A DNA stretch of 62,000 nt from Tubiluchus corallicola (GCA_030141605.1 JAQGDQ010000102.1:43676-105675), one strand, 5' to 3'. Shown: positions 1 through 31,860, counted from the first letter of the stretch. Translations and numbers: made by a program. The notes: generated by a model not told the origin, from the letters alone.

Positions 1-1535
1 TCCGTAGGCCTGCACTATGTCGTTTTAGGGTAATGATTGGATGCTGTGAGCAAACGCTGTGCACAAGAAACACTGGGAGATACGATTGCAAGTAGTGCAA
101 TAATGCACTTGCATTGTTTTTTTAACTCGCCCCTAGATGGCAGACAAAAAACTGCTCAGTCACCATAGTAACGCCAACTTTAGCAATGAGCATTCCTGCA
201 GTGTGATGTTAGAAACTACAGCAGGACAATGAACATAGCGGCTGCGTGTTACAAACGCCATGGCAACCTATTGTTCCAGCTGAGCTGTGCGAAAATTTGA
301 CACAATCATTTTTTTACAAAAATATAATTAGCGCATGAAAAGTTTACGTCCTGCATTTGTACATATTCCGCATTGGATATTTCATTGGCTATTTGAAGAT
401 GTCTGCCGTTTTTGTTTAAAGGGGGAATATCACCAAAATTAAGTTGAGCTTGAATAACTCGCGATTATATTGTGAATAGAAATACTTACCTCATTCCTCA
501 CGAAAATTTCATGTTTAAGAATCCTTGGCTAAAGTTCGGATAAAATTGTACACAAAACAAACATTTGACTAGGCCACGATTGAGCATGTATCTGCACCTG
601 CGCCTCTGGTGGCGAAATTGTCGTACTACAGAAGAAACTTCGCAAAATGCCCAAGGAGAAAACGATTGTACACAACATTTGTTTGAGTATTTGTTTACAT
701 CGACAAACAGCGTTCAGCATACAGTACTTTTACCCAGTTTATACCTAGTGACGGTATCACGGTAAAGACTAGGTTATTGTGAATTGAATGCGTGATTTGC
801 TAGGTTTCGGTCTTGATTGTTCTTATTGAACGGTCGTGGAATGTGTTACACTAGGATTCAGCAATTAGACGGGATGCAGCAGTCAGACGGAAAGTATCGA
901 AATACGAAGCCAAAATGTAATAACTTCCAATGAGCAACAGAAATTTATTGAAGCAATGAAAGTACAATGTAAAAACCTGAATTCACTCCTACAACCTGTG
1001 TGATAATTTCTCAACTGTTTGCTTTGAAACGTGAGTTTAGAACATGATGAACTCTAGTGTTAAAAATCTTGTGCTTACACTTCTGAGAGATTCAGTCAGA
1101 TGCAGTTTTTTGTAGTGTCTTTTTTGTTTCATTTTAAGCTCAAGTGCATAGTTTATCGATGCAGTTTAGTCATCTCGAGATTTCTATGCATTTCAATAAA
1201 AATATCACAATTACATTACGTAATGCAGTTTTTGCGCCAAAATTTTGTCTATGATGCTTTTTCCTGAATTTTGAATATTAACTAAAGAAAAAAACATTTT
1301 AAATCATAAACCGACAACTGCAAATTGTTAATCCTTACACCATAAACAATGAGTTCAGTGCATTTTGTAATTTGTGAGGCACAAAGAGCATTGTACTAGA
1401 TTATTTTGTACTACATATACTTTTTTCAACTTTGTAATAGAATGAGTGTCAGAATAACCTTACTTGAAACAACACAATAAATAATTATTTTGTCATCAAA
1501 CCACATTATATCGTTGGTTTTTTTTATTTTGTAAA
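1..1535. other. AT-rich intergenic DNA, no gene seen
   Basis: I see no convincing coding exon, RNA gene or complete transposon here. Short open frames around 529-765 overlap on both strands and have no family features. A short block near 419-435 (AAAGGGGGAATATCA) is the reverse complement of one near 5685-5700, which suggests remnants of a shared dispersed repeat, but I could not find both ends of an element. Confidence 0.6.
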
Positions 1536-1565
1536 AGTGGATAATAATTATATTAATAATAAACT

Positions 1566-3240
1566 AGCCAAACCCCACAAAAAGAAGTTTGTGCACAAAT
1601 CAACACACAACCCACACCACACCACTCCACCTCATCACACCACACTGCAGCACACCATACCACTCCACCTCATCACACCACACTGCACCACACAATACCA
1701 CCACACCGCACCACACCACACCATACCACCCACACCATACCACTCCACCACATCACACCACACTGCACCACACCATACCACTGCACCACCCACACACCAC
1801 ACCACACCACCCACACCATAATACTCCACAACATCACACTGCACAGCACCACACCATAACACCACACTGCAACACACCACCCACCCACCTACACACCACA
1901 CCACCCACACCATACTACTCCACCACATCACACCACACCGCACCACACCATACCACTGCAGCACACCGCACCACCCACCCACACACCACACCACACCACC
2001 CACACCATTCGACTCCACCACATCACACCACACTGCACCACACCACACTGCACCACCTACACACCACACCACCCACGCCATAATACTCCACCACATCACA
2101 CCGCACTGCACCACACCATAACACCACACTGCACCACAACACCCACCCACCCACACACCACGCCACCCACTCCATACCACACTACCCACACCACACCCCA
2201 CACACCCTATCACCCCACCACACCATCCATAGCACAACACACAAAGCACACCACCACCACACCACATCAAATCCACCACCTCACGTGGTGATCATGATGT
2301 TGATGATGATGATGGTGGCAACGATGACGACACCTATAGCACAAGCACCAACAGCACAGCATTACAACAAAACCATTCCAAACATTTTTCACAAAGTTGA
2401 AACTATGTGCTATAATATAATAAATAGCAAAGGCCCCGCAAAAGATTTTGCGTATAAATACACGTGTAATCAATAATACGCGAACATCCTACCTAGTCCT
2501 CATTTATAACACAAAGCCCGTAACATCATGCCTACTGTTTGTTTAACTAACGCAAAGCCTGTAGCAGCGTTTTGCTGAATTAAAGTTATAAGATTACAGC
2601 AGAGTACAATGGATGACGTCACAACAATGCCTTTGCGTCAGCAGTTTTCTAAGCGAAAATTGCCGAAAATGGAACTTCTAATTAACTCGCCAGTACTCCT
2701 CTCGGTGGACCTGCCCTAAAATATAACCTACATCGTCGTGTAGCCCTGTCCTTCCTCTTTGTAAAGAGCTATATATCTCCTTCCAAGAGTCCCACCGGGC
2801 GCCGCTAGAACGTTTTTACCGCAGGCTGTTTGGTCAAAATTTCGAAAAAGTCGCGAGTTGGGTCCGGGAAAACGCCCGTTACGGGACGCCGTGGCCCTCT
2901 CGGGAATTCTAGATATGCCTACTACACCCACCGCTGAACGGGCTATCTATCCATACCCAGCACCACCCTCGGCCCGTTCCCGTTCTCTACATCTCAGCCG
3001 TATAACTTTTGCAAAAAACGGCCGAAAAAGGGCCATTTTTGGAGGTTTTTCGCCTCCCCCTTCTCCCGGTGGGCCCCATTCGAAAAATAAACCATCAATG
3101 GCACGACACTAGATCGAGACCTTTCGTTTGATATATAGATCGCCGCAAATGGTGCCCTCGTCCGGGCTGTAGCCTCGAATCTTATATATATATATATAAA
3201 TAAATAAATTAAGCCCATACCAAGAATATTAATATAAGAG
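1566..3240 (+). repeat. Dispersed repeat family D, tandem copy 1
   Basis: This is the first of two head-to-tail copies of a repeat of about 1.6 kb. It opens with GCCAAACCCCACAAAAAGAA, runs through a CA/CC-rich minisatellite (about 1605-2280), a GATGATGATG tract, a non-repetitive body (about 2300-3180) and a (TA)n end followed by AGAATATTAATATAAGAG. Copy 2 begins with the same opening motif straight after. An inverted copy without the minisatellite lies at 54858-55560. Both strands give long low-complexity frames (Thr/His/Pro-rich or Val/Trp/Cys/Gly-rich), which are by-products of the minisatellite. No transposase or RT frame is visible, so it is non-autonomous or a complex satellite. Confidence 0.85.
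1605..2280. repeat. ACACC/ACCAT-type minisatellite in family D copy 1
   Basis: Irregular tandem array built from CACACC, CACACCATACC and TCCACCACATCACACC words. One strand is almost free of G, giving extreme strand asymmetry. It has a longer and shorter version in the two tandem copies, so it has changed length since the duplication. Confidence 0.9.
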
Positions 3241-3245
3241 ACTAG

Positions 3246-4765
3246 CCAAACCCCACAAAAAGAATTTTGTGCACAAATCAACACACAACCCACACCACAC
3301 CACTCCACCTCATCACACCACACTGCACCACACCATACCACTCCACCTCATCGCACCACACAATACCACCACACCGCACTGCACCACACCATACCACCTA
3401 CACACCACACCACCCACACCATATCACTCCACCACATCACACCACACCATACCACTGCACCACCCACACACCACACCACACCACCCACACCATAATACTC
3501 CACCACATCACATCACACCGCACAACACCACACCGCACCACACCACCCACACCATACGACTCCACCACATCACACAACACTGCACCACACCATATCACTG
3601 CACCACACTGCACCACCCACACCATAATACTCCACCACATCACACCGCACTGCACCACACCATAACACCACACTGCACCACAACACCCACCCATACACAC
3701 ACCACGCCACCCACTCCATACCACACTACCCACACCACAACCCACACACCCTATCACCCCACCACACCATCCATAGCACAACACACAAAGCACACCACCA
3801 CCACACCACATCAAATCCACCACCTCACGTGGTGATCATGATGTTGATGATGATGATGATGGCAACGATGACGACACAAGCACCAACAGCACAGCATTAC
3901 AACAAAACCATTCCAAACATTTTTCACAAAGTTGAAACTATGTGCTATAATATAATAAATAGCAAAGGCCCCACAAAAGATTTTGCGTAAAAAACCACGT
4001 GTAATCAATAATACGCAAACATCCTACCTAGTCCTCATTTATAACACAAAGCCCGTAACATCATGCCTACTGTTTGTTTAACTAACGCAAAGCCTGTAGC
4101 TTTTTGCTGAATTAAAGTTATAAGCAGAGCAGAGTACAATGGATGACGTCACAACAATGCCTTTGCGTCAGCAGTTTTCTAAGCGAAAATTGCCGAAAAT
4201 GGAACCTCTAATTAACTCGTCGGTACTTCTCTTGGTCGACCTGCCCTAACATATAGCCCACATCATCGTGTAGCCCTGTCCTTCCTCTTTGTAAAAAGCC
4301 CCATATCTCCTTCCTAGAGTCCCACCGGGCGACGCTAGAACGTTTTTCCCGCATGCTGTTTGGTCAAAAATTTCGAAATAATCGCGCGTTGGGTCCGGGA
4401 AAACGCTCGTTGCGGGACGCCGTGGCCCTCTTGGGAATTCTAAATAGGCCTATGACACCCACCGCTGAACGGGCTATTTATCCATATGCAGCACCCCCTT
4501 CGGCCCGTTCCCGTTCTCTACATCTCAGCCGTATAACTTTTGCAAAAAACGGCCGAAAAAGGGCCATTTTTGGAGGTTTTTCGCCTCCCGTTCCTCCCGG
4601 TGGGCCCGATTCGAAAAATAAACCATCAATGGCACGACACTAGATCGAGACCTTTCGTTTGATATATAGATCGCCGCAAATGGTGCCCTCGTCGAAGCTG
4701 TAGCCTCGAATCTTATATATATATAAATAAATATATATATATACCAAGAATATTAATATAAGAGT
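3246..4765 (+). repeat. Dispersed repeat family D, tandem copy 2
   Basis: Second tandem copy. It matches copy 1 nearly base for base in the body (compare 2470-3180 with 4005-4715) with scattered substitutions and small indels, and has a shorter minisatellite (about 3285-3830). It ends with the same ACCAAGAATATTAATATAAG as copy 1, after which the duplication stops. The single-base differences suggest an old rather than very recent duplication. Confidence 0.85.
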
Positions 4766-7377
4766 ATAGATGTATTATTATCAGTAATTTTTATTTCAGT
4801 CCAACTGACCACAAGAATTTTATCTAATCCTAATATTTTAATAACACTGCTGTGTAAAAATAAACACAACATGTTGTTATCATGTAAAAACAAAAGCTAA
4901 TGAACAACGGTTAAAGTTCTAGTTAATATTAAAACTCTTACTGATTTAACTAACTGAAACACGACAAAGTTAAAATTGTTCATATATGTTTAATCAATAA
5001 GACTACAGTTAATATGTTATAGTCTATGTGTCCATGGGGTTCACATATTTTTTATCAAGGCTGATAAAATGAAGCTGTCACTAAAAATTCTCACACTAGC
5101 ATTATAATTATGCTTCAGTGAGTTTCTCTTCATTAATTCTTCTAGCATTTATACTATATCGGACTTGTTTTAAAACAAAAGAACTTTTGTTACCAAGGCC
5201 CACACTTTTGCAGCTTGTATTGCTGACGATGTTTTCAATTAATGCCACAAGAATTTTCACAATATGCTGTAGGCCTTCTTTTGCGCAATGATTGTTTACC
5301 TCTATTAGAATTACACTATAATGGACCTATAACTTTCGGCGGTAGTAAAATATATCGCTTTTGATGAAAACATGTTAACGGGTGCAACGACAATCGTTTC
5401 TGTCAGCTGGCTACCTATCCGAACCAAGGTCAAATGCTGCAATGTAGTAATAACAGTCTTATTTTTAGCCCAATTGTGTACGACAGTTACTCTGTTACGT
5501 CATCAGCCTGAGTTGCCCTAGTTCAATTTTTTCACCGGGAGAGGCGTAAGTGCAGCTCCATGGCGTTTCCCGTGAGATACAAAAAAGTTAATTACTCATT
5601 AATTAGGCAACGTACTGCTAAAAAACTTTCGCTAAGTTGTTCCCGGGGAAGGCAACTATAAAGTAAGTTTAACTTGGTTTTCATGATATTCCCCCTTTAA
5701 GTAGGCAAATAATTTAACTACTTGAGAAAAATCCGTCAGTACCTCGTGAAAAACGCTTCATTTACCGAACAAAACAGCTTAAAACATTTAATAAATTTAC
5801 AGAAAGCGCACAAAATGTGATCATTACAAAGCTTAAGAACCTCTCTTAATAGATCCGTTGGTTGTTTTTACCTGCAAATACTCATTTTAACAAAATTAAC
5901 GAATAATGTGTAAAAAGTGAAATTTTACTCAATGGCCATAAATTAATCTGCCTTAGCACAACAACGAAACTTGTAATTGCACTATTTGCAGTCGCAGGAG
6001 TTAATAAATCTGATACTTTACAAAAACTTGGAACAAGGACTTAGGCTCATACTCTGACTCAGACGTCATAGTCACAGTGACTTTTAGTGAGCAATATATG
6101 AGCTGTTCTTCTACGAAAAAAGACAGCATAAACAAGTCTACTTTGTTGCCACCTACAAATGCAATCTGTCTCCCTAGAGTCGTTTGCTTTTACAAGTTCT
6201 CGTCATTGAGGAGTTGCTAATTGAGGAGCTGAAAACGAGAACAGTAATCAGGTCTGCATCTCAATGTCGTTTGTTTGCTGCTTTAAACGATGACCCGCCA
6301 ATTTTCAAGAAAATATGTATCTTCAGTTGTAACTACGGTCATTTTCTGCACCTTGTGATACTGATACCCTCATTTTCATTTCGCCTGTATGTCTATTAAT
6401 TAGATGAATGTCAGTGTCACACAGCTTGCGGAAACATGGTAGTACGTAGGAGACATTGACGTATTATTTATCCCAGTGGCATTTTAGTCATGAAAGACAG
6501 GCGTGTCTTTTTTCACAGAAATTGATATTTAATTCTTATTTGTTTAGACATTGGACAAATCTCACTGAAATGTATTTCTTCGTACAAATGTGCATGAGAA
6601 TTGAATTTTTTGCCGCTAAACATTTTTGCTTTAATCCACCTAGTTTGCGTTGCTGTCACGAGTACCCCAAGGAGCTCGAGCTTTTCATTACGCAAGGGGT
6701 TAAAGCGCCTTTAATTACAGTTTATTAATGAACAAGTTGAGCTTTTGTTTCTCTAGTTTCGTGATAAGAAGAGCATGAACCCACTTACAAGATGCTCACT
6801 CAGGTACACTAATGAAATTAATTTAGCCGGTAAATCAATAACTTCTAGGGAAGCCAATATTTGTCAAAGTAGAACAAACGCTTATTAAACTAGTGTTGGC
6901 GAAACGCATAAACATCGCCTGTAGTTTTGTCGATTGTCCCAATGTTATATGTTTGTGCAGTGAAAACGTTAATTTCTCATAATAGCATTTACGTTTACAA
7001 ATATAAATTTACAATTTACAAAGGAAGCAATTTCGAGTTGAATGATGGCAGAACACCCGAAATGTTCATTACCAGGTAAACTCTGTGTATTATGTGTTCA
7101 TTTAGCTTAACTTGTCAAACATGTTGCATTATTATATCATTCTCTAATGACCATTTAAAATTAGGCTCCTATTATTCTGTCATGGTTATTGTAAACGGCA
7201 TGTCATGCGAAATGCGTCTTTTGTTTGATTGGCGAGTAATGTTTCCTGAATGTTGTCATGTTTCTGCGGTTTCTTTTTATAAACTATTCAATATTTCCCT
7301 GAATAGAGCGGCTAAGTGTCAGGTGAATTATTCTTACTACACCTCAAATACCGCTTTAAGTGGCTCCTAATTTTAGG
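4766..7377. other. AT-rich intergenic DNA, no gene seen
   Basis: I find no exon with splice sites or a recognisable domain. A slightly GC-richer block at about 5330-5700 ends in GATATTCCCCCTTTAAG, the inverse of the motif near 419-435, and is probably a degenerate transposon. Open frames at 6184-6399, 6456-6728 and 7092-7370 have AT-driven composition and no domain signature. Confidence 0.5.
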
Positions 7378-7620
7378 TAAAATTGTCGAAAACAAGAATC
7401 TGGCATCAGTCAGTCGAGAACAAGGAATTTATTTTGGTTTATAGATGTCGCTTATTTGGCTCAGAAAAGGTGGGAGAGTTTATGTATCAAACATTTTATC
7501 TAAAGTTTCTTCCCGAAAGGTACTTTATTAGTGTTTGATGTCCATTGCCGTGTCACATGTATATATTTGTAAATGAAAGCAATAAACAAATGAGTTAAAA
7601 TATCATGATGTATTTATTTA
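7378..7620 (+). repeat. Dispersed repeat family C, copy 1
   Basis: About 240 bp that match, in inverse orientation, 47945-48185. Shared landmarks are CGAGAACAAGGAAT, GGCTCAGAAAAGGTGGGA next to ATGTATCAAAC, and AACAAATGA followed by ATCATGATGTA. Divergence is substantial. No coding frame and no clear terminal repeat were found, so the class is unknown. Confidence 0.7.
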
Positions 7621-7854
7621 CACTATCGCTTCATATATACGACATAACATAACAACATAATAACTTCACAACATGACCTGTAAATAAAACATAATAGGGT
7701 TAGTCAACGTCACGAAATTAACAATTTAATATGCCCAATAGTGTCTTTATTACATGAGGAAAACTGGCTCCTATACATGGGAAGAACTAACTTCCCTTTA
7801 ACTACAGTTAGCACATAGCACAAAGCAAGAAATAGCTTTGCCTCTTAACGGCAA

Positions 7855-8040
7855 GTACAGCCATTTTAATGATAGATCGTTTGAAACAAGTTTAGATAAC
7901 ATTGCGTGTAGTTTGACAAAGTAATCAGAGCATTCGTAGCGCGCCGGGTCACTAACTAAGTAAAATTTTAAATTCTGCATTATGTCAATAAGATTAAAAC
8001 TACGTTTTTGGTTAGTGAGTGACGCACCCTGGAGGGCAAG
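7855..8040 (+). repeat. Repeat family B fragment
   Basis: Shares the family B core: GCCATTTT, TTGAAACAAGTTTAGATAACATTG, CAGAGCATTCGTAGCGC, TCACTAACTAAGTAAAATTT and TTTTTGGTTAGTGAGTG. It matches the middle of the fuller copies at 23050-23745, 30044-30645 and 52120-52570. Both ends of the element are missing here. Confidence 0.8.
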
Positions 8041-8811
8041 GCTGGCAGTACGGTACGGTACAAAATTACGGCACGATACGGAAAAAAATCTTAAAATTAT
8101 TTTCTTTTTCATGCTTATTTTTTCCATACTCTCAGTTTTTAATTTTACCCACTAATCTTATTCAAATTCTCCATTAATAAACCCCGCTTGTAACTATTAC
8201 TCATAATAATCCTAAATACTGAATAATGTACTTTTATTCATAAAATTCCCCAGTCTTGAAAAGTCGTATTAAATAAATCAAATTGTTGTTTCTGGCTTTG
8301 CTATTATACATTACCAAAAATACTTTACAAGTACCAGTTGTTATTTTTCATTTTCTTTACGCAAACCAATGCCATATAGATATAATTATTTTCTTTATGT
8401 AGATTTTTTGTTCCTTTTCTTGTTTCTCATAAAGTTCTCTAATTATTATTGATGTAATTAGTTTGATTACATTAATGGTTTTGACTTACTTTTATAATTT
8501 TTTGCAATTTCTCATCATTCGTTTTGTTTTAGTTTGTCAATATTTACGTCGTATTTATCGATTTTGGTTTCTTTTGTTGTTTACAAGCCTTTAGTTGCCC
8601 CCCCCCCAATTTTTTTGCATAGATTTGCGTATTTAATTTTATTCCATTATCTTTTAGTTTGTCTTTTTAATTTCTTGACAATTTGTACTATTTTGCATTT
8701 TTTTCTTATTAATTTTGTTATCTGCAACGTCCCTGCCCTGCTCCATGATTACAATTATTTAATATTTAACTAAAACTATTGCTGTAAACCTACATTAGAG
8801 AAAATAAATGT
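8041..8811. other. AT-rich intergenic DNA, no gene seen
   Basis: Very T-rich on the + strand, with a C9 run near 8599. The open frame at 8534-8773 is a Leu/Phe-rich translation of T-rich sequence and has no support. Confidence 0.6.
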
Positions 8812-9500
8812 TCTATGTCTATGTCTATGTCTATGTCTATGTCTATGTCTATGTCTATGTCTATGTCTATGTCTATGTCTATGTCTATGTCTATGTCTAT
8901 GTCTATGTCTATGTCTATGTCTATGTCTATGTCTATGTCTAGGTCTAGGTCTATGTCTATGTCTATGTCTATGTCTAGGTCTAGGTCTAGGTCTAGGTCT
9001 AGGTCTAGGTCTAGGTCAATGTCTATGTCTATGTATAGGTCTGAGTCTAGGTCTATGTCTATGTCTATGTCTATGTCTATGTCTATGTCTATGTCTAGGT
9101 CTAGGTCTAGGTCTAGGTCTATGTCTATGTCTATGTCTATGTATAGGTCTAGGTCTAGGTTTATGTCTATGTCTATGTCTATGTCTATGCTTATGCCTAT
9201 GTCTATGTCTATGTCTATGTCCGTGTCTGTGTCTGTGTCTATGTTTATGTCTATGTCTATGTCTATGTCTAGATCTAGCTCTATGTCTATGTCTATATCT
9301 ATGTTTATGTCTAGATCTAGCTCTATGTCTATGTCTATGTCTATGCCTATGCCTATGCCTATGCCTATGCCTATGCCTATGTCTATGTCTATGTCTATGT
9401 CTATGTCTATGTCCGTGTCTGTGTCTGTGTCTGTGTCTGTGTCTATGTTTATGTCTCTGTCTATATCTATGTCTAGATCTAGCTCTATGTCTATGTCTTT
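8812..9500. repeat. (TCTATG)n hexanucleotide array, ~690 bp
   Basis: About 115 units of TCTATG with patches of homogeneous variants: TCTAGG (about 8940-9015 and 9096-9120), CCTATG (about 9343-9380), TCTGTG/TCCGTG (about 9221-9240 and 9412-9440) and TCTAGATCTAGC blocks. Because six is a multiple of three, it is open in several frames on both strands (Met-Ser/Arg-Ser one way, Asp-Ile/Asp-Leu the other). These frames are artefacts of the repeat and not proteins. Confidence 0.97.
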
Positions 9501-10387
9501 GTTTAAATTAAAGTAAACTAAATCATTAGGAAAAGACTGAGAAGAACTTGGTGAATTGCTCTTTGCTATCGATCGCAAGACATTTTCCAGCTTCATCATG
9601 CAGTTTTATGCTCGCTTTCAATTACTGACAATCTAGCAGCTAAAAAACCACTAAACGAAGATGATGTCTGTGTCTGATGAAGCTATTTTTCGAGAAAAGA
9701 ACAGCCATTAGAATCTTAGCAGCTATCGTGAATTTGAAAGCGGTTATCAGTTAAAGCCTTTAACATGTTCTTAGAAGCACTAAACTGCTAATATAAAACA
9801 CTTATTGACTGTCCAACTTGTAAGTGCAAGATACATACGCTTAATTGCTTATATTGCAGATACCTGTTATTGGATGTGTACAAAGACATATTCAGGAAAG
9901 AAATTTATTTCATACATTTAAAACTACATAACATTGTATAAAAACACTCTGCTATACTATAAAATTACGATAGAAACTTCTAAACTATTTACACATATAC
10001 GTACATACACACCCATACACAAAACATAAAAACATAAGACAGATCACTAAAAATACAGAGGCATAAACCAAAAAAACACATTTAAAATTGAAAAAGATGT
10101 TGATTTTATAATGCAAACATAATTTGTACCAATTCGTCCATATAACTGAATTGTGATATGCAGAGTAAACATACAATTTATTAATTATATTTGTTAAGTA
10201 TTTCTGCCAGCCAATATAATAAAGGATCCTGTTTTTTTTTAATAACATCATAGTTGTTAATATTAAAATTTACAGATTTTTAGCTTATGCTGCATCTTTT
10301 CAAAAAATGTTGAAGCGTCTACAAAATGCATTATTGTGAACCACCTTTAAAAAGTGTAGTTGTATTAGAAAAAGTTGCAGCAAAATT
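9501..10387. other. Intergenic DNA upstream of the receptor gene, nothing recognised
   Basis: AT-rich sequence without a supported exon or element. It would be expected to contain part of the receptor gene's 5' regulatory region, but I cannot point to a site before the E-box array at 10388. Confidence 0.5.
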
Positions 10388-10639
10388 GACGCGCACGTGC
10401 CTCATGGTGACACGCATGTGGCCAATAGTGACACGCGCGTGCGCTATGGTGACACGCACGTGCCCTATGGTAACACGCACGTGCCCTATGGTAACACGCA
10501 CGTGCCCTATGGTAACACGCATGTGCCCTATGGTGACACGCATGTGCCCTATAGTAACACGCACGTGCCCTATGATAACACGCACGTGCCCTATGGTGAC
10601 ACGCACGTGCCCTATGGTGACACGCATGTGGACTATGTG
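10388..10639 (+). promoter_or_regulatory. Twelve-unit 21-bp E-box minisatellite upstream of the receptor start
   Basis: Twelve consecutive 21-bp units of consensus GACACGCACGTGCCCTATGGT. Seven units carry the palindromic E-box CACGTG (units 1, 4, 5, 6, 9, 10, 11), four carry CATGTG (2, 7, 8, 12) and one carries CGCGTG. The array ends 84 bp before the ATG of the GABA-B-like receptor. A 21-bp period is two helical turns of B-DNA, so the E-boxes would face the same side. E-boxes bind bHLH factors; any role here is inference from position and sequence only. The array is also open in several frames (a 7-residue repeat), which I regard as incidental. Confidence 0.75.
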
Positions 10640-10723
10640 TAACGACAATTTAATATAGATCGTAAAAATTTAAAATTCAGATCTGATTTAGGTGAAAATT
10701 TTACAATAAGAAGAAAAAAGAAA

Positions 10724-29768
<19,045 letters not shown>

Positions 29769-30043
29769 ACCGTAAAGATTAAAAATGAACTAAAAGACTT
29801 GTAAATTGTGTTAATAGTGTTTACGTAGAACTTACCAAACTAGCGGTCACCAGCTCGCTTCGATCACTAATATAATTTTTGGACAAATTCCAAGAATTAG
29901 GCTGAACTGGTCAATCCTGTTACCCATCGTCTTCGTTGTTCTTGTAGACAAATCAAAATTGATTTACATGCCGTCCATTTTGTTGAAAGTTCCACAGGAA
30001 CAGATTTATGATAAATGTTACCACTTCACTTTAAAACTTCTCA

Positions 30044-30645
30044 TAAATTAAAGCACAAGAAACCCCCCCACTTACATAAAACTGAGAAAATTCGTCTTGA
30101 AATTTTGTACCACTTACGTGCTAGCTTTTTACATGAAAGGCTTGCTTCAACAGTAACGCTGCATAAAACTTGTAAATTTGAACTCCCGCGATGACCGTTA
30201 GGCAGAGCCATTTTGATGGTACCTCTTTTGAAAAAAGTTTAGATAACATTGCGCAAAGTTTTAAAAAAAATCAGAGCATTCGTAGCGCACACGTCACCAA
30301 CTAAGTAAAATTTTAAAATTACTGTATTTTGTCAATGAGATTAAAAATATGTTTCTTTGTTAGTGAGTGGTGCATCCTGGAGGTGAGTCAACGACATTTT
30401 ACCAATTTATTAAAACATTTTAAATAATTGATAATTTTCTTTTCTAATTACATAAGTCTTTCAAGTAGGTAAGCGAAATGCTAAGTGATATAACTTTGCA
30501 TGGAAAGTTTTTTGAGACATAATTTAACATTGCCTTTTCTTCCTGTGACTTACGTTTGTCTAGTGACGCCATTGCTATAAAGTAATATAAATATTTAAGA
30601 CGATTTTTCTGAAACCTACTCCAGGTACCCATTTTCTTGTCATTT
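30044..30645 (+). repeat. Family B element downstream of the receptor gene
   Basis: Begins near AATTAAAGCACAAGAAAC and ends near CAGGTACCCATTTTCTTGTCA plus TTTAAG, so the ends are weakly inverted (ACAAGAAA/TTTCTTGT). Core motifs match the 23.05-kb and 52.1-kb copies. It begins only about 280 bp after the receptor stop codon and may form part of its 3' UTR. Confidence 0.8.
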
Positions 30646-31860
30646 AAGACTTAAGAGTAATATTGTTCATAATATTACTGAGGTTCGAAGTTATTGCATT
30701 TTGTTTGCCTCTCTTCACCTCGCTAAGGAAATAAAACTTGAAGAGGACATTGCAGTCTTTTGTAATAATGTGAAGAGCGTTCATGGTGAAAAGTGTCACT
30801 CTGAGTTTAAAAAAATGATTAAGATTGTAATTCTGAAGGTCTATAAATTATCTACGCAGCACAATAATTACCTGATATGTTAAATAATGTTAAATTCATT
30901 TGTGATTTAAATAATTTTTTGTAGAAGTTGAATTCGAACCGTCAAGGTTTTCTCTCTGCAAGCGAAAAGTCCCCTTTTCGAGTGTCGAATATGTAGAGTG
31001 AGTTGCAGCTCTGTCATAATGAAATGGGTGGAAGTGTTTAGCTAATTTCTACGTTACAACCAATCAATTTGCATATAAGTTTTAGCTGAATTTAACCTGC
31101 TTCCTTATATTTCAAATTTTTCTTTGGTTTCAGTAAAGTTTATGTAAAATAAAATTTTTATTTATAAAGCTATACTGTAGGTACATAATTGATGCCTTGT
31201 CTTGGAAACATGATTTACATTACGTAGCTGAATACATGACATGACTTTCGGTTTTCTGGATCTGTTTGAAGTTTCTTTTATTATATTTTGCGCTCATACA
31301 TCGTGATTGACTATAACTACAGTAGTTATGCCAAACTAGATTAGTTACAGGTGTACTCCGCATCGCATTAGATTCCCAAATTAAAAAAGTCTCTAGTCAA
31401 ATTGCTGAACAGCAGCTGCAATCTACATAAACATAAACCTTACCAAAATACGAAAAAAGACAAAACAAAATAAACTCCATGTGGAATTGCGACATAAAAA
31501 AACTGTTTATATTTTACTGTGACTTAAAGGTCAACTAGCGTCATCTATAGACCTAGCTGTTCATGAAAAGTTGAAATTGGTCAAGGTGACACATTAGCTG
31601 GCTATAACTTAACAATGGATTTTACATGTAGCACTAGACGCCAGTTTAAAATGCTCCTAATTTAATCTACATCAATTGTTATTTATTATAAACTAAAACA
31701 TTTCAGATTTATATTGTTTTACCATACAACTCGTTCACTAAGTCCTTCCATGATCTGTCCGACCCCATTCGTCAGGTAAGAAAAGAGGGCCGATGCTTAT
31801 GTCACCTTGTACCCGCCGTAATAAGTGGCGCCACTGGCGCGTTAGATAAGTGCTGCCTTG
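30646..31860. other. Intergenic DNA, no gene seen
   Basis: No exon or complete element recognised. The small frame at 30701-30883 has no domain features or splice context. Confidence 0.5.

Noticed and set aside
1537-2279. Long Thr/His/Pro-rich (+) and Val/Trp/Cys/Gly-rich (-) open frames
   Set aside because: They follow the minisatellite exactly, are open in several frames on both strands, and recur in the second copy at 3267-3835. No start context or splice sites.
8790-9599. 269-codon Asp-Ile repeat frame and opposite Met-Ser frame
   Set aside because: Pure translation of the TCTATG hexanucleotide; repeat length is a multiple of three, so frames stay open by arithmetic.
10388-10639. CRISPR array
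   Set aside because: Units are contiguous 21-bp repeats without spacers, in a eukaryotic context.
10326-10658. Three overlapping frames across the E-box array (7-residue repeats)
   Set aside because: A 21-bp unit keeps frames open on both strands. No signal peptide, splice site or family. Position upstream of a gene fits a regulatory array better, though a short uORF cannot be excluded.
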